Below are positions 17,407 to 26,377 of a stretch of DNA of 64,000 bases, one piece after another. Origin of the DNA: Flavipsychrobacter stenotrophus (GTDB lineage: Bacteria > Bacteroidota > Bacteroidia > Chitinophagales > Chitinophagaceae); NCBI RefSeq assembly GCF_002954265.1, contig NZ_PPSL01000001.1, positions 1 to 64,000 on the forward strand, in the 5' to 3' direction. The notes beneath the pieces are model-generated. The model saw nothing but the letters and a program-made list of their open reading frames with translations. It did no database searches and was not told where the DNA came from. Position 1 is the first letter of the stretch. The number at the start of each line of letters is the position of its first letter. The position numbers and the translations under genes are program-made.

Positions 17407-18111
17407 TTATAAGTCCCCTTTAACAGGTCGCATTATTATGGTCTCAACATTAGCTTGCGGCGACAAATTAGCAGCACTCCACAGCATACTGGCTATATCA
17501 TTGGCTTCCATTATGCGCTCACTCGGTACGCCGCTTCCCTCCCACGATGGCGTATATACGGCACCGGGGCATATGGCAGTCACCTTTATGTTGTGCGGTT
17601 TCAGTTCTTCCCTTAGGTTATCAGAGAATCCCAGCAAAGCGTATTTAGTAATGCTGTATGATCCGCCGTTAGGATAGGCTTTAAGGCTGGCTACCGAGCA
17701 CATATTGAAAATATGTCCGCTTCCCGCGTTTTTCATAGTTGGGGCAAGTACCCTGGTAAGGTGGTAAGCGCTATATACATTTACAGACATCAGTGTTTCC
17801 AACCTATCATCGGGTTCCTCGCAGATATCACCCGGTAAAAATGAGCCGGCATTGTTAACAAGGATGTCTACTTGCGAGAACGTATCCAGTACGTATTTTC
17901 CAAAAGCTTCAGTCTCAGTTCTATTTCCCAGGTCGGCAGGGTAGGCAGCTATTGTTGCTTTCGGGTATTGCGCTGTCCACTCCTGGGTTAGCTCAGCCAA
18001 CTTTTCTTTGTTGCGTGCGCAAATGGCAACGGAGTATCCCTTGCTTAATAATTTTTCGGCTATAGTTTTGCCTATTCCTTGTGTAGCGCCTGTTATTACC
18101 GCGTGTGGCAT
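17407..18111 (-). CDS. SDR family oxidoreductase
   Basis: This 234-residue classical SDR has the cofactor motif TGATQGIG (residues 7-14), VNNAGSF (about 85-91), the active-site Ser in CSVAS (S139) and catalytic Y152-x3-K156 (YSITK). The family resembles 3-ketoacyl-ACP reductase/sepiapterin-reductase-type enzymes; the substrate is unknown. It lies upstream of batD on the same strand but with a separate promoter region, and only 110 bp separate its start from the likely start of the SGNH gene on the other strand. Confidence 0.9.
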   Translation of the reverse strand: MPHAVITGATQGIGKTIAEKLLSKGYSVAICARNKEKLAELTQEWTAQYPKATIAAYPADLGNRTETEAFGKYVLDTFSQVDILVNNAGSFLPGDICEEPDDRLETLMSVNVYSAYHLTRVLAPTMKNAGSGHIFNMCSVASLKAYPNGGSYSITKYALLGFSDNLREELKPHNIKVTAICPGAVYTPSWEGSGVPSERIMEANDIASMLWSAANLSPQANVETIIMRPVKGDL

Positions 18112-18227
18112 AAAATTATTTGCGGGTAATTTACATGATTTTATCTAACGGTAGATATATTGTAATAATAGCGCATCTGGCAGCCGTTGGTTCTTTTACA
18201 GTAATTTCGCCGCTCGCAGTTATGTCT

Positions 18228-19676
18228 ATGGCCTCTCGTCTTGCATCCTTATTACTTATTTTGTTCGCTCCCTTTGTTGGGGTGGCGCAGCAGGATAATG
18301 ATGCATGGTACCCCGTTCCTGCGCAGCACTATGGGTTTATTCAATACGATGAAAATGTGATCAGCTTACCTCATGGCCTTGATTCGTTTTTTTATAAGCT
18401 GCAGGCATTAAAGCATAATCATAACGGGAGGGTCAATGTCATTCATATTGGCGACTCACATACCCAGGCTGATGGTGTGACGGCTGTTATGCGGTTGGGT
18501 TTACAGGAATATTTTGGTAATGCCGGCCGTGGCTTGGTATTTCCTTACCAACTTGCCAATTCCAATGCACCACATGATATCCGTTCTTCTTCCAATACTT
18601 CCTGGAAAAGCAACAGACTCACTAGTCCTGATAAACCGATTGCAACAGGTATTTCAGGTTATGGTATTCATTCAGCCAATCAGAATGCCGCGGTGAATAT
18701 TGCCCTTAAGGATATGGATGGCAGGCAGGAACGGTTCAACAGGATGGTGTTTTTCCTGTGCAATGATAATGTTTGCTACCGCATGTCTGATAGCAACCTG
18801 GCATCTCCATTTACGTTTAATACGACAAGGAGTACTACAGAAAATTCATTTACTGTCAATACAGATTCCATGATCACCAGCTTTCAATTGGCTAAGGTAA
18901 GTTCTACCAACGCCGTTGATTATAGCTTTTATGGTGTATCGCTGGAAAAGCGCGATACCCCCGGTGTTTTATACCATACCATAGGGGTAAACGGTGCCCG
19001 CTACGATCAATTTCTCCCTAATGACCTGTTTTGGTCTCAGCTGAAAGATCTGGACGGTGATCTGTTTATCGTTTCCCTTGGTACTAATGAGGCACAAAAC
19101 CCTACTGTAAACGAGGCCGCACTAAGTGCCACCTGTGATTCGTTTGTGCGGATGATACATCGTATTGCGCCGCATGCCGCCGTATTGATCACCACCCCTG
19201 CGGGCTCTTATTACCGGAAGAAGAAGCCAAATAAGTCGATACAAAATGTTGCAGATGCTTTGAAGCGCTACTGTACTACAGCGCACGTACCGTATTGGGA
19301 CCTCCTTGATGTGAGCGGTGGTGTGCCTGGCACATTGTCGTGGAAGAAATTAAGTCTTATCAGTCAGGATCTCGTGCATTACAATAATGCAGGGTATTAC
19401 CTGCAGGGACAGTTATTGCTTAATGCAGTTGCCAAAAGTTATAATACGTTCGAAAAAGCGCACCCATATGCTGTTAAAAAGGCAGCTGCACCAGCCAAAG
19501 CCACGCCTGCAAACAAGATCATAAAAACTGAAGTAGTAAAGGCAAAACTTCCGCCAGAACCTGCTAAAGCACCTGAGCCAAAGAAACCCGAAGTGCCGCC
19601 AACACTCAAACCCTCGGTGCCGGAAGATCAGCCGACTAAACCTGGTAGTAACATTAAAGTGCAGTATGAGTGGTAA
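18228..19676 (+). CDS. SGNH/GDSL hydrolase family protein with Pro/Lys-rich tail
   Basis: The frame is open from 18120, but the ATGs at 18222 and 18228 start a convincing signal peptide (MASRLASLLLILFAPFVGVA), so I place the start there. The catalytic Ser is S77 in IHIGDSHTQADG (block I). A block III-like GTNEA segment and the terminal Asp/His block (QDLVHYNNAGYYLQGQLLL) follow. SGNH enzymes of this type remove acetyl or acyl groups from envelope polysaccharides or peptidoglycan. The last 70 residues are rich in Pro, Lys and Ala and probably form an extended linker or wall-interacting tail. Confidence 0.85.
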   Translation: MASRLASLLLILFAPFVGVAQQDNDAWYPVPAQHYGFIQYDENVISLPHGLDSFFYKLQALKHNHNGRVNVIHIGDSHTQADGVTAVMRLGLQEYFGNAGRGLVFPYQLANSNAPHDIRSSSNTSWKSNRLTSPDKPIATGISGYGIHSANQNAAVNIALKDMDGRQERFNRMVFFLCNDNVCYRMSDSNLASPFTFNTTRSTTENSFTVNTDSMITSFQLAKVSSTNAVDYSFYGVSLEKRDTPGVLYHTIGVNGARYDQFLPNDLFWSQLKDLDGDLFIVSLGTNEAQNPTVNEAALSATCDSFVRMIHRIAPHAAVLITTPAGSYYRKKKPNKSIQNVADALKRYCTTAHVPYWDLLDVSGGVPGTLSWKKLSLISQDLVHYNNAGYYLQGQLLLNAVAKSYNTFEKAHPYAVKKAAAPAKATPANKIIKTEVVKAKLPPEPAKAPEPKKPEVPPTLKPSVPEDQPTKPGSNIKVQYEW

Positions 19677-19730
19677 TTGTAGGCAAACTGTAAAAAAATG
19701 CGTTGTTGGTTTTCATTGAGGAATTAGTAG

Positions 19731-19738
19731 TAAATTTG
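19731..19738 (+). promoter_or_regulatory. -7 box upstream of Omp28-like gene
   Basis: TAAATTTG lies 18 bp before the ATG at 19757. This also argues for that start over the longer frame beginning at 19703. Confidence 0.65.
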
Positions 19739-19756
19739 AAATTCATTATAGCTAAT

Positions 19757-20656
19757 ATGAAAAAAATATTGCTGGCAGCCGGTATAGGCGCATTAGCCAT
19801 CACTTCATGCAAGGAAAAACCACCTTACATCAATCTTTCGGCTACAACTGTTGCTGCTAAAGTAGATACTACTTATGTGCTGGCTACGGTTCCGGTTGCC
19901 GATCCGCACCAGATACTTATTGAAAATTTCACCGGTGCTACTTGTTCCAATTGCCCGGCGGCCCATGATGTGCTTCATGCGCTGGATAGTGCGTATGCCG
20001 GCAGGTTAAACATTGTATCGTTATACATCAAGAACTTTTCTCAGACCAACCCACCTGAAGGTGCTAAATATGACTTCAGAACGCAGGGTGCAACCGATAT
20101 AATGAATAGTGTATTCCCGGGTATTGGCGCCATGCCATGTGCGGGTATAGACAGATTACCTGTAGGCGATGCCAGTACCTATGGTAATGGCAACCTTATA
20201 GGCAGGAATTTATGGAATACTGTGGTGGCGGACCGCGTTACTACTAACGATAGCATTAATCTTACACTTACCAGCACTTATGATGCAGCATCGCGCAATG
20301 CTACCATAAACCTGAAGGTTACTTACCTGGAACCAACGAGCGTAGCGCAAAATTTTTCTATAGTAGTTGTAGAAGATAGTTTTGTAGATGTGCAGGAGTA
20401 TCCTACTTTTTTCGATACTGCATATAAGTTTAGTAATATCTACCGCGGATCTGTAACCACAGGTGCTTTTGGTGAATCAATATTGCCGGCAATGGCTACA
20501 AAGGTGAAGGGCACCGTATATGATGTGACTTATACTTATCCTGTAGATGCTGCATGGAATCCTGCACATTGCCGTTTGGTAGCCTATGTTAATAAGGGTG
20601 CAGCAAGTGGTGGTATTAATGTTTACCAGTCTGCACAGGCCAAATTGAAACCATAA
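19757..20656 (+). CDS. Omp28-related outer membrane lipoprotein with thioredoxin-like CxxC
   Basis: The start at 19757 gives a lipoprotein signal (LAITSCKEK) and matches the upstream -7 box. The first mature domain carries ILIENFTGATCSNCPAAHDV, a CxxC in a thioredoxin-like context typical of the Omp28 family first described in Porphyromonas. The rest (about residues 165-299) is beta-rich, with IVVVEDSF and YTYPVDAAWNP. Omp28-like proteins are surface or periplasmic lipoproteins whose exact activity is unsettled; the CxxC may act in thiol chemistry. The gene is monocistronic and ends in a strong hairpin. Confidence 0.87.
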   Translation: MKKILLAAGIGALAITSCKEKPPYINLSATTVAAKVDTTYVLATVPVADPHQILIENFTGATCSNCPAAHDVLHALDSAYAGRLNIVSLYIKNFSQTNPPEGAKYDFRTQGATDIMNSVFPGIGAMPCAGIDRLPVGDASTYGNGNLIGRNLWNTVVADRVTTNDSINLTLTSTYDAASRNATINLKVTYLEPTSVAQNFSIVVVEDSFVDVQEYPTFFDTAYKFSNIYRGSVTTGAFGESILPAMATKVKGTVYDVTYTYPVDAAWNPAHCRLVAYVNKGAASGGINVYQSAQAKLKP

Positions 20657-20674
20657 TTTCATACTACAAGTCAT

Positions 20675-20716
20675 AAAACAAATAAGCGGGGTCTTTCGAT
20701 CCCGCTTATTTGTTTT
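20675..20716. terminator. bidirectional terminator between convergent genes
   Basis: A 16-bp stem (20675-20690 with 20701-20716), flanked by A and T runs, separates the Omp28-like gene from the convergent Lys/Glu-rich gene. Confidence 0.88.
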
Positions 20717-20731
20717 ATGTGATTTTATAAC

Positions 20732-22345
20732 TCACTCCTCATCCTCTTTTGCAGGTTCTTCGTCTTTTTTAGAAGAGTCTTTCTTTACATCCTCTTTTTT
20801 AGGCTCGTCTTCATCGTCATTCTTTTTAGGGGCTTCTTTCTTTACATCTTCTTTTTTAGGAGTGTCCTTTTTTACGTCTTCTTTTTTCACGTCTTCCTTC
20901 TTCTGTTCTTCCTTTTTAGGTTCTTCTTTTTTAGTCCCTTCTTCTTTTTTAGCTTTTTCCTTTTTATCGGCCTTTTCTTTTTGTCTCTTTTCTTTATTAG
21001 ACGGCTCATCTTCTTTCCCACCCGGGTTGTGCAGGGGATCATTGCCTTTTTTATCCTTGTCCGCATCTTCCTTCTTCTTGTCGCCTTCCGCTCCTTCAGG
21101 TTGGTCTTTCTTCTCTGTTATTACCTGATCTTTAGTACTGCCGCCTGCATTATTATCCAAAATGCGGTCCAGCTTTTCCATTTTTGCCTGTGACAGGTCT
21201 TTCTGTGCCAGTTCTACGTCATAACCCGTCTGGTTCTCGCCATTCGTCCATGATCCTGTATATACTTTGCTGCTCAGTTCCAGGTCCATTACTCCCACAG
21301 GTTCCTCCATTACCCATTTGCCATCTTCGGTCTTAGACACTTCCAGTCTCACATAGTCCTGCATGTCGCCAAACTTATACAGCCCATCCCAGTTGGTCAC
21401 TTTACCCTGTGCATTTTTCATGTAGCGCACATATAGCTCCACAGGTATCTCGTCATCAAACTTGCCTTTGTAGAGCTTTCGGTCTACTACCTCTTTCCTC
21501 ATTTTATTCGCATCCTCCTCTATTACAGGTGCCGAGCTTAGCAGGAGATCTCGCCTTATCTTAGCAGAATCTACCGGTAGCTGCGGGCCGCTGGCTTTCT
21601 GTTTGGCCTCTGCCAGCTTTATAGAGTCTTTGCGCACGGAGTCTTTATACGCAAAGCTCACCACGCCGGTATCTGCTTTAGCTGAATCTTCTTTTCGTTG
21701 CAGATCCAGTTGCTGTAACTTATGTATGTGCTTTCGCTCTGCCTTTTCACGTTCCAGGAACTGGTCTATATTACTAGCCTCCAATACATTCAATACCTGC
21801 CCGCCACAAAAGAATCCGTTTACCTTTTGAATTTCCATTATGGTAATGCAGTAAGTGGTACTACTGAGCATATCCCTTACAAACATGTATCCTTTAAACC
21901 GGTCGGGGGCAATACGGCGCATGCCTTCCAGTCCGGGTGTTACGCCTTGTTTCTGCAATTCATATCGTTGCATCACTATCCCTTTCCAGTTAATGCCGGA
22001 GTCTTCCCCCTTTCTCAGCGCTTCTGCAAACCTGCCGATAATAGCATGATTATAAAAAGGATCAAGATCTATCAATACCGTCGGGTGGTCCCTCAGCTCG
22101 GCCAGCTCCTTTTGTGCCTCCGGCGACTGGTCTGAATTATGGGTCACCATGCGCCACAATGTATCGAGTGGGGGAAACAGGCTGTAGTAACTCATGGTAT
22201 CTTTCGCCCGCAGACATTGCAGCACCCTGTCCATCAGTTCAGCTTCCGATCTGGGGGCACCGGCATACCTGTGTCTCCGCCCTATAGCCTCCGCATCGGT
22301 ACAGAAAAACAAGAAACATGTAATAAATACAATTAATATTTTCAT
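20732..22345 (-). CDS. secreted protein of unknown function with Lys/Glu-rich repetitive tail
   Basis: The 537-residue protein starts with a signal peptide (MKILIVFITCFLFFCTDAEA). The first 400 residues contain a helical region (about 30-240) and a beta-rich segment (about 290-385, KGKFDDEIPVELYVRYMKN and KWVMEEPVGVMDLEL) that I cannot assign. From about residue 410 the sequence is almost entirely Lys, Glu and Asp, with repeats such as KKEDVKKE and KKEEPKKEE, encoded by iterated TTCTTTTTT-type DNA. The tail is presumably disordered. Repeat tracts may change length by slippage. It is transcribed alone. Confidence 0.75.
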   Translation of the reverse strand: MKILIVFITCFLFFCTDAEAIGRRHRYAGAPRSEAELMDRVLQCLRAKDTMSYYSLFPPLDTLWRMVTHNSDQSPEAQKELAELRDHPTVLIDLDPFYNHAIIGRFAEALRKGEDSGINWKGIVMQRYELQKQGVTPGLEGMRRIAPDRFKGYMFVRDMLSSTTYCITIMEIQKVNGFFCGGQVLNVLEASNIDQFLEREKAERKHIHKLQQLDLQRKEDSAKADTGVVSFAYKDSVRKDSIKLAEAKQKASGPQLPVDSAKIRRDLLLSSAPVIEEDANKMRKEVVDRKLYKGKFDDEIPVELYVRYMKNAQGKVTNWDGLYKFGDMQDYVRLEVSKTEDGKWVMEEPVGVMDLELSSKVYTGSWTNGENQTGYDVELAQKDLSQAKMEKLDRILDNNAGGSTKDQVITEKKDQPEGAEGDKKKEDADKDKKGNDPLHNPGGKEDEPSNKEKRQKEKADKKEKAKKEEGTKKEEPKKEEQKKEDVKKEDVKKDTPKKEDVKKEAPKKNDDEDEPKKEDVKKDSSKKDEEPAKEDEE

Positions 22346-22460
22346 TGTAGCAAGGCGATAAAGTTAGTTATTTCAGGTTAAATGAAATTATGGTCAATGT
22401 AACGTACCGGTAAAAACAACAATGTGCATTAATACCATTTACAATTCCAAAATACAGCTA

Positions 22461-22468
22461 TATATTTG
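22461..22468 (+). promoter_or_regulatory. -7 box of dcd
   Basis: TATATTTG lies 4 bp before the ATG at 22473 and supports that start over the longer open frame from 22422. Confidence 0.65.
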
Positions 22469-22472
22469 TGCC

Positions 22473-23009
22473 ATGATTCTTTCTGATAAAAGTATACTAG
22501 AAGAAATTGAAAAAGGAAACATTGTGATCGAACCATACGATCGCAGCAACCTTGGCTCTAATTCCTATGATGTGCACCTGGGTAAGTACCTGGCAATATA
22601 TAACGATACATTGCTCGACGCCCGTAAACACAATACTATCAGCCACTTTGAGATACCTGAAGAAGGGTATGTGCTGCAGCCTGCTTCATTATATTTGGGT
22701 GTGACAATGGAGTATACCGAGACACATGCTCATGTGCCTTTTCTGGAAGGTAAATCATCTACCGGCCGCCTGGGCATAGATATCCATGCCACTGCGGGCA
22801 AGGGTGATGTAGGCTTCTGCAATGCCTGGACTTTGGAAATTTCATGCGTACAACCGGTGCGTATCTATGCGGGTATGCCTATTGGCCAGCTCATTTATTT
22901 CCCGGTTTTGGGAGACGTGATCAACCCTTACAATAGTAAAGAAAATGCAAAGTATACCGGCCGCAACATGAAGCCTGTAGAAAGCATGATGTGGAAGAAC
23001 AAATTTTAA
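22473..23009 (+). CDS. dcd: dCTP deaminase
   Basis: With the start at 22473 the protein is 178 residues, the usual Dcd length, and begins MILSDKSILEEIEKG as in the family. Signature segments are GSNSYDVHLG, FLEGKSSTGRLGID (R99 region) and GDVGFCNAWTLEIS, with the catalytic Glu at about 122. Dcd converts dCTP to dUTP, feeding thymidylate synthesis, or acts as the bifunctional form; sequence alone does not settle which. A run of essential single-gene units (dcd, rnhA, dapF, bshC) follows on the same strand. Confidence 0.94.
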   Translation: MILSDKSILEEIEKGNIVIEPYDRSNLGSNSYDVHLGKYLAIYNDTLLDARKHNTISHFEIPEEGYVLQPASLYLGVTMEYTETHAHVPFLEGKSSTGRLGIDIHATAGKGDVGFCNAWTLEISCVQPVRIYAGMPIGQLIYFPVLGDVINPYNSKENAKYTGRNMKPVESMMWKNKF

Positions 23010-23098
23010 TTGATCCTTTAGCGATATTTCTAAATAAACGAACCCAATGTGGTTCGTTTATTATTTTACCCCTGCTTCAATACCTTCTGCTCATTTGT

Positions 23099-23106
23099 TA
23101 CTTTTG
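23099..23106 (+). promoter_or_regulatory. -7 box of rnhA
   Basis: TACTTTTG is 9 bp before the ATG at 23116, which decides that start over the longer frame from 23047. Confidence 0.65.
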
Positions 23107-23115
23107 CATTACAAC

Positions 23116-23577
23116 ATGTCACAACTAATCATTTATACAGATGGGTCGTCGAGAGGCAACCCGGGCCCGGGAGGATACGGTATTGTAATGCAGTGGGGTA
23201 GTACGGTAAAAGAACTTTCGCAGGGGTACAGGCTTACCACCAACAATCGTATGGAACTGTTGGCGGTTATCGTAGCGTTAGAATCACTTACACGTCCAGG
23301 TATCGACGTGACGATTTACACTGATTCGGCCTACGTGGTCAACTCAATAGAAAAGAAATGGGTGTTTGGATGGGCAAAAAAAGGATTTGTAGGTAAAAAG
23401 AATGCAGATCTGTGGGCGCGCTTTTTGCTGATCTATAAAAAACACAATGTAAAGATGGTATGGGTGAAAGGCCATGCCACTAATGCAGGAAATAACCGGT
23501 GCGACGCATTGGCAACAGAGGCTGCCGACAGTCGCAAATGGCTTGAAGACGTTGGCTACGAGAAAGAAACGGCTTAG
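23116..23577 (+). CDS. rnhA: ribonuclease HI
   Basis: The 153-residue protein has the DEDD active site of RNase HI: IIYTDGSSRGNPGPGG (D9), NNRMELLA (E47), IYTDSAYVVN (D70), and the late KGHATNAGNNRCD (H120, D130). It degrades the RNA strand of RNA-DNA hybrids. The basic protrusion helix (KKWVFGWAKKGF) is present. Confidence 0.95.
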   Translation: MSQLIIYTDGSSRGNPGPGGYGIVMQWGSTVKELSQGYRLTTNNRMELLAVIVALESLTRPGIDVTIYTDSAYVVNSIEKKWVFGWAKKGFVGKKNADLWARFLLIYKKHNVKMVWVKGHATNAGNNRCDALATEAADSRKWLEDVGYEKETA

Positions 23578-23637
23578 AAACATCAACTAAACCCGAATGT
23601 CATGGTGAGCCGCGCCGAACCATAACATTTGCAGCGA

Positions 23638-23699
23638 ACGTATTCGTTTTGGATCACCACAAACCCACTTTTAGGCTTTAACTTTTAACTTTTGACTTA
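23638..23699. repeat. dispersed intergenic repeats upstream of dapF
   Basis: The gap before dapF holds a copy of ACGTATTCGTTTT (23638-23650) and the T-rich word ACTTTTAACTTTTGACTTA (23681-23699). Both recur elsewhere in the window. The latter ends 3 bp before the dapF ATG. Confidence 0.7.
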
Positions 23700-23702
23700 A
23701 TT

Positions 23703-24500
23703 ATGAAATTCTATAAATACCAGGGCACCGGAAACGACTTTATCCTCCTCGACAACAGAGCAGGAAACTTACAGCTAACTACCGCGCAGATAGCCGGCAT
23801 GTGTCACCGCCGTTTTGGGGTAGGTGCGGATGGCCTAATGCTTTTGGAGCAGGTAGATGGCTATGATTTCCGCATGGTCTACTACAATTCTGACGGCAGC
23901 GAAAGCACTATGTGCGGTAATGGTGGCAGGTGCATCACTGCTTTTGCAGCGCTTCTTGGCGTTATTGGCGATAAGGCGCGTTTCCTGGCAGTAGATGGTG
24001 AGCATACCGCCACTATTCACCTCGATGGAACGATCAGCCTGCACATGTCAGACGTTGTGAACATAGAATTCAACGAAGATTTCACCGTACTCGATACAGG
24101 TTCTCCACACTACGTAGAATTTGTAGAAGACGTGGTAAACATAGATGTATATAGCGAAGGGTATGAGATCCGCAATCAGGACGAATACCAGCCGGCCGGC
24201 ATCAATGTGAACTTTGTACAGATAGTAGGCGATACACAGCTACTGGTGCGCACCTACGAGCGGGGAGTGGAAGATGAGACACTGAGTTGCGGTACAGGTG
24301 TCACTGCTGCCGCTATTGCCGCTACCGGCGATACCACAGGTATATTTCTTACAGAGATAGAGACGCCGGGTGGAGTACTTCAGGTATCTTTCACAAAAGA
24401 CACCCCAACCAGTGCCAAAAATGTGGTGCTCATTGGCCCCGCAGAATTTGTGTATGCCGGTGAGTTCGCATCGCGGGATATAGAGATATCGTTGAATTAG
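23703..24500 (+). CDS. dapF: diaminopimelate epimerase
   Basis: The 265-residue protein opens KFYKYQGTGNDFILLDN and carries both catalytic cysteines, C71 in MCGNGGRC and C196 in LSCGTGVTAA, with substrate-contacting NSDGSE. DapF interconverts LL- and meso-diaminopimelate for lysine and peptidoglycan synthesis, which fits the mpl gene (also acting on meso-DAP peptide) 6 kb downstream. No other lysine-pathway genes are adjacent. Confidence 0.95.
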   Translation: MKFYKYQGTGNDFILLDNRAGNLQLTTAQIAGMCHRRFGVGADGLMLLEQVDGYDFRMVYYNSDGSESTMCGNGGRCITAFAALLGVIGDKARFLAVDGEHTATIHLDGTISLHMSDVVNIEFNEDFTVLDTGSPHYVEFVEDVVNIDVYSEGYEIRNQDEYQPAGINVNFVQIVGDTQLLVRTYERGVEDETLSCGTGVTAAAIAATGDTTGIFLTEIETPGGVLQVSFTKDTPTSAKNVVLIGPAEFVYAGEFASRDIEISLN

Positions 24501-24595
24501 TTCTGGCACGAAAACAGATTTTTTTCTATGGAGTGCTACGTTGTTACTTTCATTCGCAGAGTTATTGGTATATCTTATAGCATGATTGCATGAAA

Positions 24596-24603
24596 TATTT
24601 TTG
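24596..24603 (+). promoter_or_regulatory. -7 box of bshC
   Basis: TATTTTTG, 33 bp before the ATG at 24637; the longer frame from 24586 would start inside the promoter. Confidence 0.6.
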
Positions 24604-24636
24604 TGCCCGCTAACTTCGCACCCTAAATTATTACTA

Positions 24637-26241
24637 ATGGCATATCGCTTTAGTCACATTCCCGCTCAGGCCACCGGTTATTTTTCCCGGTTGGTTACAG
24701 ACTATCTCACCCATCAGGAGGGCATAAAGTCCTTTTTTAGGTTCGACTGGGACAGTAAGGGGTTGAACGAAGCGATAGCCGCCCGCGCTAATTATCCGGT
24801 CAACAGGCAGGTGTTGACGGAATCATTAAGCAGGCAATATGCTGATCTGCAAAAGCACGAAAAAGTAGAAAAGAATCTTGGATTACTGGCAGAAGACAAT
24901 ACTTATACGATCTGCACCGCCCATCAGCCAAACCTACTTACCGGCTACTTATACTTTGTTTACAAGATTCTCCATACAGTAAAGCTGGCAGATGAGTTGA
25001 ATATAGCTCACCCAGACAAGAATTTTGTGCCTGTCTACTACATGGGTAGCGAGGATAATGACATTGAAGAGTTGGGTGTGTTTAAGTTTCGCGGACAAAA
25101 GTATGTGTGGGATGGAGATGGACAGAGTGGAGCGGTGGGTCGTATGAATACTGCGGGACTGAAAAAGATGCTCAATGACCTCTTTAAGTTATTTGGCCCT
25201 CCCGGTAAAGATGCTGAGCGCCTACAGGAGCTATTCACACAGGCGTATCTTAAACACAAAACAGTAGGTGCCGCCACCCAATATCTGGTCAATGAACTCT
25301 TTGGTCGGTTTGGTGTTATAGTGCTTGACCCCGATGATGCAGCATTGAAATCTACTTACATCCCCGTAATGGAGGATGAATTGTTGAATCAAAGTTCATC
25401 GCCCATACTGGCAAAGCAGATTGCACTGCTGGGTGCTAATTACAAGATACAGGCCCACCCGCGTGAGATCAATCTCTTCTACCTTGCCGATCAGATCCGC
25501 GAGAGAATTGAAAAGAAGGATGATCATACATGGGTAGTGCTGAATACCGATATCAGTTGGAATAAAGAACAATTGCTTGCAGAATTGCATGCCCATCCTG
25601 AAAGGTTCAGTCCCAACGTAATGCTACGCGGACTTTACCAGGAAACTATACTGCCCGATGTAGCCTTCATAGGCGGTGGCGCGGAAGTAGCCTACTGGAT
25701 GCAGCTCAAAACTCTATTTGAATATTACAATGGTTTCTTCCCCTGTATATACCTGCGCCAGTCGGTCATGATCATGAATGCCCCGCAGGAAAAACTACAG
25801 CACGACCTTGAATTTTCACTGGAAGAAATTTTTCAAAAAGAGGAAGAACTCATTAAGCTCTACGTAGCCCGATATAGCACCAGCGACTATCATACCGATC
25901 ACGAAGCGGCTGCCATAGACGAGATAATCACTTCTATAAAAGCTAAGGCTGTGCATATTGACAAAACCCTCGGTCCATCAGCCGAGGCTGCGCTAACCCG
26001 CATGAAATACCAGCTGGAAGTACTGCAGAAAAAAATGTTGCGCGCCGAAAAACGCAAAATGGAGGTGCAGCTGAATCGCCTTTCGCGTCTAAAAGATGCG
26101 CTCTTCCCTAATGGTGGACTACAAGAAAGGGTGGACAATTTTTCGGAATATTACATGGAATACGGCGAATCATTTTTCGATGCTATAGTTGAGGGTATAA
26201 AGCCATTTGGCGGCGAGTTTTTGGTTATTCATCACTCATAG
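24637..26241 (+). CDS. bshC: bacillithiol biosynthesis cysteine-adding enzyme BshC
   Basis: The 534-residue protein has the BshC signature segments: an N-terminal FSHIPAQATGYFSRLVTDYL, the Rossmann-like TAHQPNLLTGYLYFVYKI, VPVYYMGSEDNDIEEL, LRGLYQETILPDVAFIGGGA-type strand with EVAYWMQLK, and a long C-terminal coiled coil (about residues 425-505). BshC adds cysteine to glucosaminyl-malate in the last step of bacillithiol synthesis. Bacillithiol replaces glutathione in many Bacteroidota. The bshA and bshB partners are not in this window. Start chosen from the -7 box and family N-terminus. Confidence 0.93.
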   Translation: MAYRFSHIPAQATGYFSRLVTDYLTHQEGIKSFFRFDWDSKGLNEAIAARANYPVNRQVLTESLSRQYADLQKHEKVEKNLGLLAEDNTYTICTAHQPNLLTGYLYFVYKILHTVKLADELNIAHPDKNFVPVYYMGSEDNDIEELGVFKFRGQKYVWDGDGQSGAVGRMNTAGLKKMLNDLFKLFGPPGKDAERLQELFTQAYLKHKTVGAATQYLVNELFGRFGVIVLDPDDAALKSTYIPVMEDELLNQSSSPILAKQIALLGANYKIQAHPREINLFYLADQIRERIEKKDDHTWVVLNTDISWNKEQLLAELHAHPERFSPNVMLRGLYQETILPDVAFIGGGAEVAYWMQLKTLFEYYNGFFPCIYLRQSVMIMNAPQEKLQHDLEFSLEEIFQKEEELIKLYVARYSTSDYHTDHEAAAIDEIITSIKAKAVHIDKTLGPSAEAALTRMKYQLEVLQKKMLRAEKRKMEVQLNRLSRLKDALFPNGGLQERVDNFSEYYMEYGESFFDAIVEGIKPFGGEFLVIHHS

Positions 26242-26300
26242 AGGAGTCTATCAGTATCAGCAGTCTTTTTTAGATATGCTGGAACTATCTGCATTCTGCA

Positions 26301-26371
26301 TATCCTAAAATTCCCCGCTTGTCCTCGTTTGTAACGAGGATGAAACGGTACGGCGTTTGTAACGCCCGTGA
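26301..26371 (-). repeat. dispersed GC-rich repeat, copy 1
   Basis: On the minus strand it reads GGGCGTTACAAACGCC, a short spacer, then CCTCGTTACAAACGAGG. The same two-hairpin arrangement occurs near 44558-44634 and twice in tandem at 45126-45249. Confidence 0.75.
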
Positions 26372-26377
26372 TAAGCA

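Noticed and set aside
20862-21128. Ser/Phe-rich plus-strand frame of 88 codons
   Set aside because: It is the antisense shadow of the Lys/Glu-rich tail.
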